Below are positions 1-12,619 of a stretch of 64,000 nt of DNA, piece after piece. The notes below the pieces were generated by a model, which saw only the letters and a list, made by a program, of their open reading frames with translations, was not told the DNA's origin and did not search any database. The DNA is taken from the NCBI GenBank assembly GCA_029582265.1, contig CM055828.1, positions 31,803,263-31,867,262 on the forward strand. The letters are read 5' to 3'. The stretch is from Zoroaster sp. YZ-2022 (taxonomy: Eukaryota; Echinodermata; Asteroidea; Forcipulatida; Zoroasteridae). Each line of letters starts with the position of its first letter. Positions within the stretch are counted from its first letter, which is position 1. Made by a program: the position numbers and the translations under genes.

Positions 1-420
1 GTCAGAAGTCAAAGCCGATAGCGTTAATCGCATCGCAGCCCCCTGTTTGCTATGGGTACTCTGTGGCGATCCGCAGTTGATCAAATAGAAGCCTCCACGG
101 CAAATAGACCAATTGCTGAATGAGAAACTACTGTTGGTGAGCGTCACGGGACTGTACCGTGTGAGGCGCAGCAATCCTGTCGCGCGTTGATTGACAAGAC
201 GTTCGTATATATTCGCTACCGTAGAGTGACTTTAATTAAAAAAATGACAAGCGAGATATTGCGGACGAGATGTCTGTTTTTTGAGGGGTGTTAATGATGG
301 CATCCCTGGTAGCTAATGCAGGTATAAATGACTGCAGACAAGCAGACAGCGGTGCTCATTGTATTTAGAGTCAGAGCCACCGATAGTTTGCAGGAACAAT
401 CGAGCATGTCCATGTTTTGC
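1..420. other. unassigned sequence
   Basis: No gene, RNA or repeat recognised. Confidence 0.3.
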
Positions 421-422
421 GG

Positions 423-567
<145 letters not shown>

Positions 568-755
568 ATTTGGATCTCGCCCCATGATCCTTTGCTTTCC
601 CTTTTCCCTATAAATGGATGTGTTTTTTATGTTTGTACTTTGTCAAAGCCTCTGATGAAGGTCCGGTTTGGATCGAAAGCTAAGGCCACCCTCCCGATTT
701 AATATATATCCAGATTTAATATATATATTATATATATATACGCGTGAAACTCGGA

Positions 756-1037
<282 letters not shown>

Positions 1038-1039
1038 CG

Positions 1040-2311
1040 GGAGGGTATATATAAAAACATAAACATCTTTTGATAGTATCGAGCGTTTCCATATAAAATG
1101 GAACAAAGACCCACACATACGCGGATGCACAGTGCAAAGGCTAAGTCTTATGTTTGATTTATTGGAAATTTAATCTGAGAGAGTAGCTCTTGTAAAACAG
1201 GGTAATTTATGATATTGCTACAATGTTATGACCTAAGTGATAATACATAAACATGATCGATGATTCGTTTGATAATCAATTCTGCATTCATAATGCGCCG
1301 TTAATATACATGCAGCGAATGATATTAATTAAATGTAACAAAACAACTTGTTTCCCTGCTACATCGAAAACATAACACTGATTTATAATTTTTGTTTCTC
1401 ATTATCTTCCCATGATAAACGGAGAAGCAATTTTCACTATTAAACACTTTCATTTTGAAATAGGCCTACTTGAAAAATGAAAGTAATTACCGGTACCTCT
1501 ATTTTCATCATTTTCTCTTTTAATAATTATAAGCTTAGTTTCTGTTCTGTTTTTATCTACAATGTCATTCCAAGAACATCGAGTTTTGCCACCTTATAAT
1601 TGTTAATGTTTTATTCAAAAAATAATGTTTGATGAATACAGCTTAGGCCCAGGCTTTTGCAGCGTTAAAGTTAAGATGCTCTCTGCTTGTGACGACACGC
1701 GCGTGCGCAATCATCAAAGGCTGTATCAACCTGACTAATAAATTATCTAACCTCTAAAACATGTCGGGAAGGCATCTTTAAATAATATAAAACATAGCAA
1801 AGCAAATACAAATTAATAGATTAAGCAAGCATGTGCCCCAAAACTACTTAGACAATTAGATATTAAAGACTTCATCCTGGATACACATTCCTACACCTGC
1901 CGGGTATAGTTATGAATTTTCGACAGCTTCTCATTAATACGTGTCCTCGTCCCTATTTGTATTAACAGCGGGAGGGGATTGATGGGTATAGTCGGGACAT
2001 TAATAGGTCCTAACAAACTATCCAGGCCCATTGTCATCCATTCAAAGGATATATATAGGCTCGGTAATTCACTAATTACCAAATGGTGGAAATGTAATAT
2101 GAAACTTGGCACTGGTATTAAGCTGATGATGGTATCTACCCTAGAAATAATTTGTAAAATGGAAATAACCTTAATTTGAACTCTTTCCTAAATTACATGT
2201 TATACATAAAACATTCATTCATTTTGACTACTTTCTCGTTAATGACACGACGTAATAAGCAAAAATGTTCACATGCTACTTGTTTAATGTGCATACTGAT
2301 TCATTTTAGAG
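1040..2311. other. unassigned non-coding stretch
   Basis: A/T-rich, no convincing exon. The 73- and 66-residue frames overlap on opposite strands with no recognisable content. Confidence 0.4.
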
Positions 2312-2930
2312 CAAGGGTGGCCAATCTTTTTTAACCAATGACTGAATTGTTATTTCTGGCCGCAAGGATTAATAATTAACCCTTTCAAGGCCCACATTGA
2401 CTCCCTAAAATGCCACTTCATAACAGACCGATTTTGAAAAATGTTACCGTCCTTCTCTTTATTGTTTCCTCTTGATCAGATGATAATGGACAGATCTTTT
2501 AAATATCTGCAGTTTTCTAAAGTTTAGGTTTGAACAAAATTACATTGCCTAACCGGCAGTGTATTATTGTACATGATGAACAATTTGCAACCCGCCAAAT
2601 ACAATATTCTAAGCGTGACCTCTGTTTTCCCTGTTGTTGAACGCACATGCGCTGTATGTAAGATTATGCCTGACTTCCAGTTCGTGAATCTGTCGTTGGT
2701 AGCATAACTGTAGCGCAACCTGGATTACTACTATAGCCTTGTAAAGATGACAAAACGAGTGTATCATCTAAACAAAAAAGATGGTACCTTTCCCACTTAG
2801 CCTATTGTTATTTTTGGCGAAAAATGGGCAATAGGCCTCTATATTGTTTCCCTGATGAGGCTTCACAGGCCGCATTAAAAACCTTCAGCGGGCCGCATGT
2901 GGCTCGCGGGCCGCAGGTTGGCCACTCCTG
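2312..2930. mobile_element. non-autonomous hAT-like element
   Basis: Ends CAAGGGTGGCCAATC and GGTTGGCCACTCCTG form imperfect terminal inverted repeats starting CA. The GC-rich subterminal text GGGCCGCATGTGGCTC is typical of hAT MITEs. The flanking 8 bp (TTTTAGAG / AATTCGAG) match at only 5 positions, so it is old. No transposase inside. Confidence 0.65.
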
Positions 2931-2959
2931 AATTCGAGTGAGTGTAGTTATAATAGCAA

Positions 2960-3165
2960 TATTGCTATAAAACACTCTAAAAGTGTTGATTCGTTAACCT
3001 ATTTAAGTGTTTGGTCGGTGAAAACTCTTTATAAAGTTTGATTTAACTTTTAAAAGGGTTGAATTAACTTTGATTGAGTAAGCTTTAACTTTAATAAGTG
3101 TTACTCGCTCAACAAAGTCTTTGACTTAAATGTTAACTTTTTAAAGTGTTGTCACTGCCATTGTA
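2960..3165. repeat. CTTTATAAAGTT-type dispersed repeat, copy 1
   Basis: Shares GTCGGTGAAAACTCTTTATA and many AACTTT/AAAGTT inverted words with copies at 39657-39820 and 39950-39995. Probably a small foldback element. Nothing clear in the rest of 2931-4120. Confidence 0.45.
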
Positions 3166-4126
3166 TGATAAACCTTCCATTTAAACATTCTATTTTCGTA
3201 TGGTTAAGCTTTAGGAAAGGTATTACGTAAGATCTCAACAAATTATTGTATCCGTGCGACAAAAATAAGCATTTTAGGTAAAGACATTATTGTGTGCCAC
3301 ATCCAATATACCCCCCTCCCCCAATGATCCAGTCACGAGGCTGGTAACTTTAATATGTTTGTTTTCACTGTTAAGATCCTCAACAAAAATGTCACCTCAG
3401 ATAGAAAATAATAATTGCTTATCAAAGACAGCAAGAGGAAAATCTAAATGGCAAAGAAGTGGGTGCACAAGGCAAAACCGGGGGGAAAACTGTCATAAAA
3501 GTGGGCAGAAAAAGTATGGTTGAACAATATGCATAGCGCTAAGAAGGGACACATGCATCCTCCTTGCACCGTGCAGACTATCCTTACAGACTTATTTTCC
3601 ACACAAAAAGGAGTTTGAATCTCACTGAAACACGACATTTGGGAATATATTTTTGGTATTCACAAAAATAATAATACAATAAAATAAAATTTTAAAAATC
3701 TAAAGATGAGTGTATTTTTCCTCGAGTAATTGCACAGGGTCATAGCTTTACATTTTAATCATTGTGGGATCGAGTAATAATTCATGTTATAGCCGCTACA
3801 TGAAAGCCAAACGTTTGTATTTAGTATATTCTATTGGCTTATTAAAAAGCCATCAAAATGGTATTCGTGTTAAATCAAGGGGAAGATGCATGGACCAAAG
3901 CAATAACAAATTAGCTACAGGCGACATATGTCAACTTTTATAAATATTTTGTTTCAGTGACAAGTTTTAGCAACACAATACCGCTATAGCAGAAATCTTC
4001 AGATTATCATCTATCAACGATCAGCACTTAGACTGTCGAAGTGTAAAATATTATCTATTATCAAATAAAAACGTTAATGAAATAATATACACAAAGCCAT
4101 AGTCAAACAAATACCGAAACAAATTA

Positions 4127-4349
<223 letters not shown>

Positions 4350-6322
4350 GACACTTATATTGCGCCGGTATCCGCCAAATTGATTCAGATAAAGTTTATA
4401 ACATTGTATATCTTTCGTTGCCAAGAATTTATAGTTGTGATTGTTTTTATCAGGACTGCTATAGGTTTGTTTTTCAGTTTGCCTAATAAACTAATAAAAT
4501 GTTTAGTTTATTTCGAAAAATACAAACATTTTTTTCTCAGTTATAAGAATTTGATTTAGCTTCACAACTATATGTACTCAAAGATTTGCATGCATTAAAG
4601 CACCTTTTGAACAGAATAATGGAGTTCACCTTTCTTATCCAATTCAAAAGCGAGTCACCAACGACGTCCATGGAAAATAATTATAAAAAGCCACGTTACA
4701 ATCTCACGTTACACAACTGTGCAATGCTTGATATTATCCAAATAATAGAGGTTTGCGAAAAGGTGCGGCTTATTCCCCGAAACGAGATATTTTTTATTGA
4801 GACGCTATACTGGACTCCAATTCATTTTTTTAAAGGCACCTCTACAATGAATGTCTTGGTTACAACAAAAACCCACATATTATAATGAATACATTTAAGC
4901 AGCGACCTTTTTTCTGCCAAATGGATGCAATAAGAAAATAAGAAAATAATAACAATTCCAACCCACTCGTATGTGTCCTTCCCTTTCATTGCATCATTAT
5001 GGAAAAGCTACCTGCGCCATTATAGGAAAGCAGATACTTTTTTAGCTAACATACGGTATGCTGCAGGGCAAGTATATACTGGATATTGTTGTCTGTTTTA
5101 AGTATTGTGTTGAGTTGAACTTCATGATATCCTCTAAGCGTCTTTGAAATATTATTTTAATTTGAGAAGGAAATGCTATTTTGTTATTAATAATAATAAC
5201 GTTAAAGAAAGACGATAATTCAACTGTCCGGTCCAAAGAAACATAAGTGGTGAATTATTCCTTCCTTTGGGCGGACACGTTTGACGGGATGAATATCTTC
5301 AAAGAGTAATTTTAACATTTAAAAAACACTATACTGACACGAAAACAGAACAAGATCTTTTCAACAGAGTTTCCTTATCTTTACCAGTAATTCAGCAGAG
5401 ATCTGTGTATTTCTCCCGCGTATATATCCACGCCCCGTGCCACTAACCTACAATGTCCTTTTATACTTTTGGGGGCGCTTGACCTCTTCTATACGCGGAA
5501 TTATTACACAAACATGCTCTCAAATCCTGAGCAAACATTAGTCAAATCAATGGCAGATTTCAAACGTCTTAATAACCTTCAATTCATCGGTCAATATCGG
5601 CAAGTCAACACAGTACAAGAGGCTGGGTGTTGGTGTTGTCATTTTCTCTCAAAATAAATGAGCTGGAACGACCACTGACAGGGCACATAAATCTGGTGCA
5701 GTATCCCCCTAATTGCGTTTTTATTCGAGGAGGAGAGTTTTCCTAAGCTGAGGAATATTCTAAGACCCTTCGGCTGGGACCTTTGAAGTGCCCGATTCTT
5801 GAGCCAATATTGTCACGATGGATCTTCCTTCGAGTAAGTGAAGGGTGAAAAAGGGGTAGCAGTGTGGATTCAAGATAGGTCCCTGCAATTTATTTTCGAA
5901 CATGTGTAATTTATTGCAAATAAGAGTTATTCTGCTCAAATCACATAGAAACACAGGTGCCCAAAGCCTGATTTATAGCACACTAACATGTGTATAGCAA
6001 ATGTCCAGTACAAACCGTATCAACTATAATCATGAATCTTGGAGAAATAAATTGATGCCGCTAGTCTGATAGGCCTATATTTCTGAATTAAACCTTATCC
6101 GTGTTAAAAGAAAAGTATATACCAAGTAAAAGTCTACAATGGTAAATGTCCGTTCTGATCTGTCTCACTTCATGAGTTGTTATACAGGTTTACATAACGC
6201 AGATCACATGTGAGACTTTCAGCTCAATACGTTTTGGCGTTCACAAGAAAATTGTGAAACATTTTATACATTTCGATCGGCAAACATCGAACTGCGGCGC
6301 ATCTGTTATAGTCTCAGACAGA
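4350..6322. other. unassigned non-coding stretch
   Basis: No exon or element boundary recognised; short random frames only. Confidence 0.4.
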
Positions 6323-6330
6323 TTCCGTAA

Positions 6331-6527
6331 CAGCGGCGTAGCCAGGACAGGAGGGCATTGCTTTTCAGTGGGGAGGGGGCCCAGGGGTTATTTTTCCCTT
6401 CTCTTTTTTATTTTCTATTGTTTGGGGCACTATGAGGATTTTTCGTGGGGGCACCTGGGGGGGCACTGGAAATTTGTGGGGGGCGCGTGCCCCCAGCCCC
6501 CCCCCCCCCCCCGTGGCTACGCCGCTG
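6331..6527. mobile_element. 197-bp hAT MITE
   Basis: Terminal inverted repeats CAGCGGCGTAGCCA / TGGCTACGCCGCTG, flanked by a near-perfect 8-bp target duplication TTCCGTAA (6323-6330) / TTCCGTAC (6528-6535). The interior is G- and C-run-rich with no coding potential. Confidence 0.88.
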
Positions 6528-6947
6528 TTCCGTACTGTCCAAAAAATTACCATCGCAGTTTAAGTTTTGAATTTTGTTCGAAATTGACCATCGACGTGAC
6601 ATCTAGTAAGTGGCTGAAGGGATCTATCGATTGGGTTGCCCTTAATTAAATCGACGGGGCCAACATAGAAGGTTTTTTTTTTCCTGTAGTATTGCTCAAA
6701 AACATTTACTTCACAAATACTGGGCAGATAAAACCAAGATTCGAAGATTTAGAAATGTACCATATTTTCATAGGACAAGATAGCTTCAACATATACAAAC
6801 AAATTCAAACACACTATAAAGACATACCGTACTTATTCCCAACAATGCTCACCACATTAATTTATTGTACATTATAATTATAGGACTTATGTTTATGCTC
6901 CAGAATTTTTTCAGTCACCAGTATTTTTGGATTTGTTGTCCTCAGGA

Positions 6948-7480
6948 ACGTACAACATTGGTATTTACCACATTATCAAATGAACGAAGTAACATCTAAA
7001 AACTTACTTGGGTAAAAACTTACTTCTTCCCTAGAACAGCATTACAATGGAACACCCTTCCAACTGATTGCTTTCCACCAACTTACGATCTATTTAAGTT
7101 TAAGAAAAACATCAACAAATGTAATCTTGCTTAAAAGGTGGATGACATATCGCATATGTAACCCCTTACAATAGTGGCTACTGGCCTGTTTAGGGTGACT
7201 GACAGTAAATAAAAAAAAATAAAATAAAAACTTGGTGTACAGTAGTGTACCGTGTAATCAAACATCCTGATAAATTATTCCTTTAAGAGGAATATTTATT
7301 TTAGAGTAATCTTAGATTTATAAAACATAAAACATGTAACTATTTTTGTCATTTTCTTAACAACGTAAGTACCTTTTGTGATGAAACTTGCACATTGTTA
7401 TAGTTTAATGACAGGCCTTTATTTATTGAAAACTAGAGGGTTGGAATGAAGATACGTTACCAAATACCAATGTTGTTACC
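6948..7480. repeat. GTACAACATTGGTA dispersed element, interrupted copy
   Basis: Starts CGTACAACATTGGTATT and ends near ACCAATGTTG at 7467-7475, an inverted arrangement also seen at 25789-26067, 30115-30496 and 63205-63655. A LINE tail is inserted at 7022-7225. Confidence 0.55.
7022..7225 (+). mobile_element. 5'-truncated LINE tail with target duplication
   Basis: Frame PRTALQWNTLPTDCFPPTYD then LFKFKKNINK and a stop is the C-terminal WNxLP...FK pattern of non-LTR reverse transcriptases. It is followed by a short 3' tail and an A-rich (TAAA-type) end. The 8-bp AAAAACTT flanks it at 7014-7021 and 7226-7233, as expected for target-primed insertion. Confidence 0.6.
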
Positions 7481-8310
7481 AAATACCAAATACCAAACCT
7501 TCGCTTTGTAGCAGGATAACCCACTAACCATGGATTATTATCTTAACATGGGCAGGAAACATGGTATTCACTTGATTTTCGTTAATGACAACAACAACTT
7601 TCGTTAATGACAACAACAACAACTTTCCCAATTACGACAACAACATAGTCAGATGAATTTTTCACAGATTTGGTTGGCGTTATTTTAAGACGTGTATAGC
7701 CTGGTGGTATAGTCATGCTGTGCTCCAGTATTAATCACACTCAATGCCGATTGAGGATGCTGATGTTGTCTTCCTCTCCTAAATGAGTCATTGGATCTTT
7801 GACATTTGTAAAGAACCGCCAAAATAATTGTGATTTTCCAATACTGATTTTGTTTATATAGTTGTTTACAAATTGTAACGAAAACTCATAAAAGATTATT
7901 TGTTTATCATGTGTTCACAAACAAAATTAAAAGTTCAATATTGTGAATATTTACGTACCCCAACTCGATCACAATCCTTGGGTTTCAAGATACACAACAG
8001 TTGAATTCTAATTTCTTCTCCCATTCTCCCGAGTAAGCCTCTTTCCGTCTATCTTCTCCGTCACAATCTCATTCACTATCTATTAATAATGGAGTAATAT
8101 CACAAGGGACTGTTCTCAAGTTGATGAGGTAGGGGTATATACTTGCCCCTTTAACGCCACGTTTCCCCGCCCCACTTGCCGACGCCAAAGGGAATTTCTT
8201 TAATTTACAGGAGGATAACATGTTGAGCTGTCTCGCAGAGATTTCATTTGTTTTCAATTATCTTTCACTGCTATGTATTAAACAAATACGTAAAATAGTT
8301 ACATAATTAT
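7481..8310. other. unassigned non-coding stretch
   Basis: Only a small duplicated TTTCGTTAATGACAACAACA motif near 7580-7620. Confidence 0.4.
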
Positions 8311-8314
8311 ATTT

Positions 8315-9085
8315 TTAAGCTCTTAAATAGAATCACCTTTCAAAAACATTTTGAATATACATTTGTTTGTGTTACTGTTTGAACAATCTCTGAATATGAT
8401 TTTTCTGCAACCGAAGTAATTATTTGAAAGACATTATGTATAGGAGCTAAGTTAACACTTGAATTATTTCATACATTTGGTAAATAATTTTTGATTTAAT
8501 AAGCTCTAAATAAAGTGCAAAACCGACCAATTCAATGCTTTTAAAATACATTAAAAATATATTTTTTAATAATTTTTTTCTGTTTTAAGCTCCTAATTAC
8601 AATCACCTTTCAAAAAACATTTTGAATATACATTTGTTTGTGTTACTGTTTGAACAATCTCTGAATATGATTTTTCTGCAACCGAAGTAATTATTTGAAA
8701 GACATTATGTATAGGAGCTAAGCTAACACTTGAATTGTTTCATACATTTGGTAAATAATTTTTGATTTAATAAGCTCTAAATAAAGTGCAAATCCGACCA
8801 ATTCAATACTTTTAAAATACATTAAAAATATATTTTTTTAATTATTATTTTCTGTTTTAAGCTCCTTTCAAAAAACATTTTGAATATACATTTGTTTGTA
8901 TTACTCTGACAATCTCTGATATGATGTTTCTGCAACTGAAGTAATTATTTAAAAGACATTATACTATCTATTATAAGCATGGACTCAAACACTTAAATTC
9001 TCTCATAGATTTGTATATCTTATTGAGATTAAGCTCTCTAAATAAAGTGCAAAAGCGACCAATTCAATGCTTTTAAAATACATTT
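8315..9085. repeat. ~270-bp tandem repeat, 3 copies
   Basis: Copies begin at about 8315, 8586 and 8857 with TTTAAGCTC and end with GACCAATTCAATGCTTTTAA-type text. Copies 1 and 2 are nearly identical, copy 3 is diverged and lacks part of the start. No open frame. Confidence 0.9.
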
Positions 9086-9089
9086 AAAG

Positions 9090-10316
9090 TTAACCATAAT
9101 GGATGTAGGCACATATAATTGTTGACAATGGCTTACCGCCTTATATGTTAGCGCATTACACAGATATGCTATATAGTTCCCTGGCTTAGCCCAACAGGTA
9201 TGAATCTATACACCACGTGATTAAATTCTATCGTACTGTGTATTGAATTTTGAAAATATATTAAAAGTGTAAGTAAACAAATAAATGACATGCGTCTATA
9301 TTAACAATGATTGTATGAAATGCATTTAAGAGAAAAAATCCAAACAAAATATAGATGTACATGTGCTTTTAATCTAAATTGCAATATTTGGATTTCTTCT
9401 AGGCCCAATCTTTCGTGGGCCCAAGAAAAACATCTCCTACAATATTATAGTTAATTGTTTCCCCCGTGCAAGAGACGTTCTTCATTATAGATTATTAAAA
9501 CAAATATGAATGTTTATTTCAGACTTTTATTTTATTAAAAACTCAGCATCTCAATCACAGAAATGTTTCAAATGCATCTTTTACTTGACACCACGTTAAG
9601 TTAATGTTAAACTTTAGTTTTTCTTTTAGTTATTTTTAAGGACTTTGTATCACTAAACTATATTGTTGTTTCGTGCACCCTTTCAACCATTCAAATCCGT
9701 TTTGCAAAGTCTATGTCATCTCTTAAAGGGAATGTAAACTAAAAATTGATGAAATTCTTGCGTTGGGTGATAAACAATTGATTTGCCCTTACACCGCCTA
9801 TAGCGGTTTTTCTGCAGACAGTCGGAAAGAACTTCAGACAGCACACTTTTACATGATGATTGGTACCTCTACCAAGGCATGTATCCCCTAAGTCCGTGTA
9901 CTCCCTCCCCCGTGAATAATGACGTGCACCCCCCACAGACATGGGTTTTAATCGTGGACCTCCTTTGTTGTTAACTTTTTAAGCCATCTCCCATTTGATT
10001 TGTTCACATTTTTCAGAAACATTTTCAAACAATAACTGCCAACACTGGACCCATTGTTCTTTTTTTTAAGTCCTTGGTTGACACCATCAACAAACAAAGT
10101 AGGACAAGATGTCAAAAACAATATAAAAAAATAACCAGGGATGTTTGTGCCTTCTATATACTGCTGGTGCCCCGGCCAAACGTATAATTCCTGGCTACGG
10201 TACTGTCCTTCACGTCAAGTAAGCTTCCAGTAAAATAATTTTGTAATTTTGTAATTACGCAATTATTCGAATGATGTACCTTCCCTTTAATTGATGTCTC
10301 TTATGGACACTTCCAG
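9090..10316. other. unassigned, with short dispersed-repeat pieces
   Basis: AAAGGGAATGTA at 9726 and GTACCTTCCCTTTAA at 10277 look like ends of the GTACAACATTGG family. About 9940-10010 shares text with 53580-53620. No gene seen. Confidence 0.35.
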
Positions 10317-10489
10317 GCTATGAGTCAACCGTGATACGACGGGCTGGTGATAATGTCAGCATTTATGAGCAAGAGATCACTCAGCAAGCTGCCCCTAAGC
10401 ATCCATCCCTGTGGGTATCCAGAGAATCATCACATGGACAAAAGCATCCGTGGTACCTGCAGGCAGAAGTACCCTCAGTTACTGCATGG
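10317..10489 (+). CDS. possible orphan exon, unknown gene
   Basis: Open from a good acceptor (GACACTTCCAG) to a perfect donor (TGG|GTGAGT): 57 codons plus a split codon. The text includes YESTVIRRAGDNVSIYEQE, PKHPSLWVSRESSHGQKHPW and YLQAEVPSVTAW. Composition is protein-like and unlike the nearby repeats. I do not recognise the family and found no partner exon. It could be one exon of a gene with very long introns, or a relic. Confidence 0.4.
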
Positions 10490-10875
10490 GTGAGTTTGTA
10501 TGTACCCATTCCTCTGGAACATGCACGGTTCTCGGTCGAGGGCCTTGTTGGACGTGGGCGTAAATCGCAAGGGATGGGGCCACTTTCCCTACTATTTATC
10601 CAGGGGATGATCGATAGAATCATCTTCAGCTATTAGGTCAAATTCTAAACACCTGTTAGTTCTTCGATAGGTTTATACTTCCCACTCGTAAGCTCCTCGG
10701 GAGATTTAATAGGCTATGTAGGCCTTTCCAATTGTGTGATCCGTATACTCATTCCTCGACAATTTAGGTCAATTAAAGTGACTTTAAGGAATATGGGTTA
10801 TTTCTACAATGGTTATTATTTATTTAATGTCCCCGTTCGTATTAAAACCCAACAATATAGTTATTATATTATATA

Positions 10876-10877
10876 TT

Positions 10878-10953
<76 letters not shown>

Positions 10954-11111
10954 TTGTAGTAAAACTAGTGGAACGCTGGTAGTTGTAACTCGAGTTTCAC
11001 GCGTTATGCGATCATCAGACATATATATATATATGATATATATATATATGATGATCGCATAATGCGTGAGGCTCGGAGTTGCAACTGCCAGCGTTCCACT
11101 GGTTTTGTTAC

Positions 11112-11187
<76 letters not shown>
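10876..11187. repeat. double (TA)n tract around an inverted repeat
   Basis: (TA)n at 10876-10951 and 11114-11187 bracket an imperfect palindrome: CTAGTGGAACGCTGGTAGTT (10966) mirrors CAACTGCCAGCGTTCCACTG (11082), centred on a short AT stretch near 11037. The same flank occurs at 756-791 and 53130-53154. Confidence 0.85.
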
Positions 11188-11191
<4 letters not shown>

Positions 11192-11406
11192 TATTCAGGT
11201 CAGTTTCTCCCTATAAATCTACTTTGTGTACAACCACGTAAAAGGCTTGTGTCCCAAGTTGTGTTATCCCCGCTACTGCCGTTGCCAGGTTGTTTGCATC
11301 TGACTGGGGCTTGATCCCTGGCTACTCGGCAGATATGGTTTGGCCTCTGACCTGGCCCCATAGAGCAATAGATAATTGGCATAAGTGGACCGCCCACCAA
11401 CATAGT

Positions 11407-11480
11407 GGCTGGTTAGCTCAGTTGGTAGAGCGCTCGTACGGTTAAGGCGAGAGGTCGCGGGTTCGAGTCCGGCATCAGCC
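11407..11480 (+). pseudogene. tRNA-like sequence, array copy 1
   Basis: 74 nt. Acceptor stem GGCTGGT/ATCAGCC pairs fully with one wobble, D stem GCTC/GAGC, A box TAGCTCAGTTGG, B box GGTTCGAGTCC. The T stem has one G-G mismatch and the anticodon arm is 2 nt too long (19 instead of 17). Likely a Pol III promoter of a SINE-like repeat, not a decoding tRNA. Confidence 0.7.
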
Positions 11481-11728
11481 AAGTTTTCTTTGCTCGCTAC
11501 CCGTTTATATAATATTCAGGTCAGTTTCTCCCTATAAATCTACTTTGTGTACAACCATATAAAAGGCTTGTGTCCCAAGTTGTGTGATCCCCGCTACTGC
11601 CGTCACCCAGGTTGTTTGCATCTGACCGGGGCTTGATCCCTGGCTACTCGGCAGATATGGTTTGGCCTCTGACCTGGCCCCATAGAGCAATAGATAATTG
11701 GCATAAGTGGACCGCCCACCAACATAGT

Positions 11729-11802
11729 GGCTGGTTAGCTCAGTTGGTAGAGCGCTCGTACGGTTAAGGCGAGAGGTCGCGGGTTCGAGTCCGGCATCAG
11801 CC
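11729..11802 (+). pseudogene. tRNA-like sequence, array copy 2
   Basis: Same 74-nt sequence as copy 1, 322 bp downstream. Confidence 0.7.
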
Positions 11803-12050
11803 AAGTTTTCTTTGCTCGCTACCCGTTTATATAATATTCAGGTCAGTTTCTCCCTATAAATCTACTTTGTGTACAACCATATAAAAGGCTTGTGTCCCAA
11901 GTTGTGTGATCCCCGCTACTGCCGTCACCCAGGTTGTTTGCATCTGACCGGGGCTTGATCCCTGGCTACTCGGCAGATATGGTTTGGCCTCTGACCTGGC
12001 CCCATAGAGCAATAGATAATTGGCATAAGTGGACCGCCCACCAACATAGT

Positions 12051-12124
12051 GGCTGGTTAGCTCAGTTGGTAGAGCGCTCGTACGGTTAAGGCGAGAGGTC
12101 GCGGGTTCGAGTCCGGCATCAGCC
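12051..12124 (+). pseudogene. tRNA-like sequence, array copy 3
   Basis: Same 74-nt sequence, another 322 bp downstream. Confidence 0.7.
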
Positions 12125-12332
12125 AAGTTTTCTTTGCTCGCTACCCGTTTATATAATATTCAGGTCAGTTTCTCCCTATAAATCTACTTTGTGTACAACC
12201 ATATAAAAGGCTTGTGTCCCAAGTTGTGTGATCCCCGCTACTGCCGTCACCCAGGTTGTTTGCATCTGACCGGGGCTTGATCCCTGGCTACTCGGCAGAT
12301 ATGGTTTGGCCTCTGACCTAGCTCCGGTTAAG

Positions 12333-12356
12333 ATGCAAACAACCTGGGGTAACGGC
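12333..12356. repeat. inverted fragment of the 322-bp unit
   Basis: GATGCAAACAACCTGGGG followed by TAACGGCAGT is the reverse complement, with small differences, of the unit segment ACTGCCGTCACCCAGGTTG onward. It marks an inverted breakpoint where the array ends. Confidence 0.75.
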
Positions 12357-12365
12357 AGTTATATT

Positions 12366-12544
12366 GTATTTTTGTTGGTAAACAATGTTTTATTAAATTG
12401 TATTTAAGTAAAACGTCATCTGGAATCCCGTTCCAAACAGCCTCGTACTCAATATTATTGAGTACGAGGCTGTTTGGAACGGGATTCCAGATGACGTTTT
12501 ACTTAAATACAATTTAATAAAACATTGTTTACCAACAAAAATAC
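12366..12544. repeat. perfect 179-bp palindrome (89-bp arms, 1-nt centre)
   Basis: Arms 12366-12454 and 12456-12544 are exact reverse complements around a single T at 12455. Outer ends read GTATTTTTGTTGG / CCAACAAAAATAC, the centre GTACTCAATA-T-TATTGAGTAC. Confidence 0.97.
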
Positions 12545-12619
12545 CACTTAAATCATCAGAGAGTATGCTGGGGTGGGGGTGTTGACTATCAGGGTCATAA
12601 AATGATATTCGCATCATGA

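Larger units (their letters stand above)
11188..12330. repeat. 322-bp tandem array, ~3.6 copies, with tRNA-like core
   Basis: Unit starts (ATAATATTCAGG) lie at about 11188, 11510, 11832 and 12154, an exact 322-bp period. Each full unit carries one tRNA-like Pol III promoter. Copies 2 and 3 look identical. The last copy stops after GCCTCTGACCTAG. A single diverged copy lies at 16250-16460. The frame ending in ADAGLEPATSRLNRTSALP is just the antisense of this repeat. Confidence 0.93.

Noticed and set aside
11273..12126. Three identical 69-90-residue proteins (ADAGLEPATSRLNRTSALP)
   Set aside because: Antisense of the tRNA-like repeat unit; a well-known artefact type in gene predictions.
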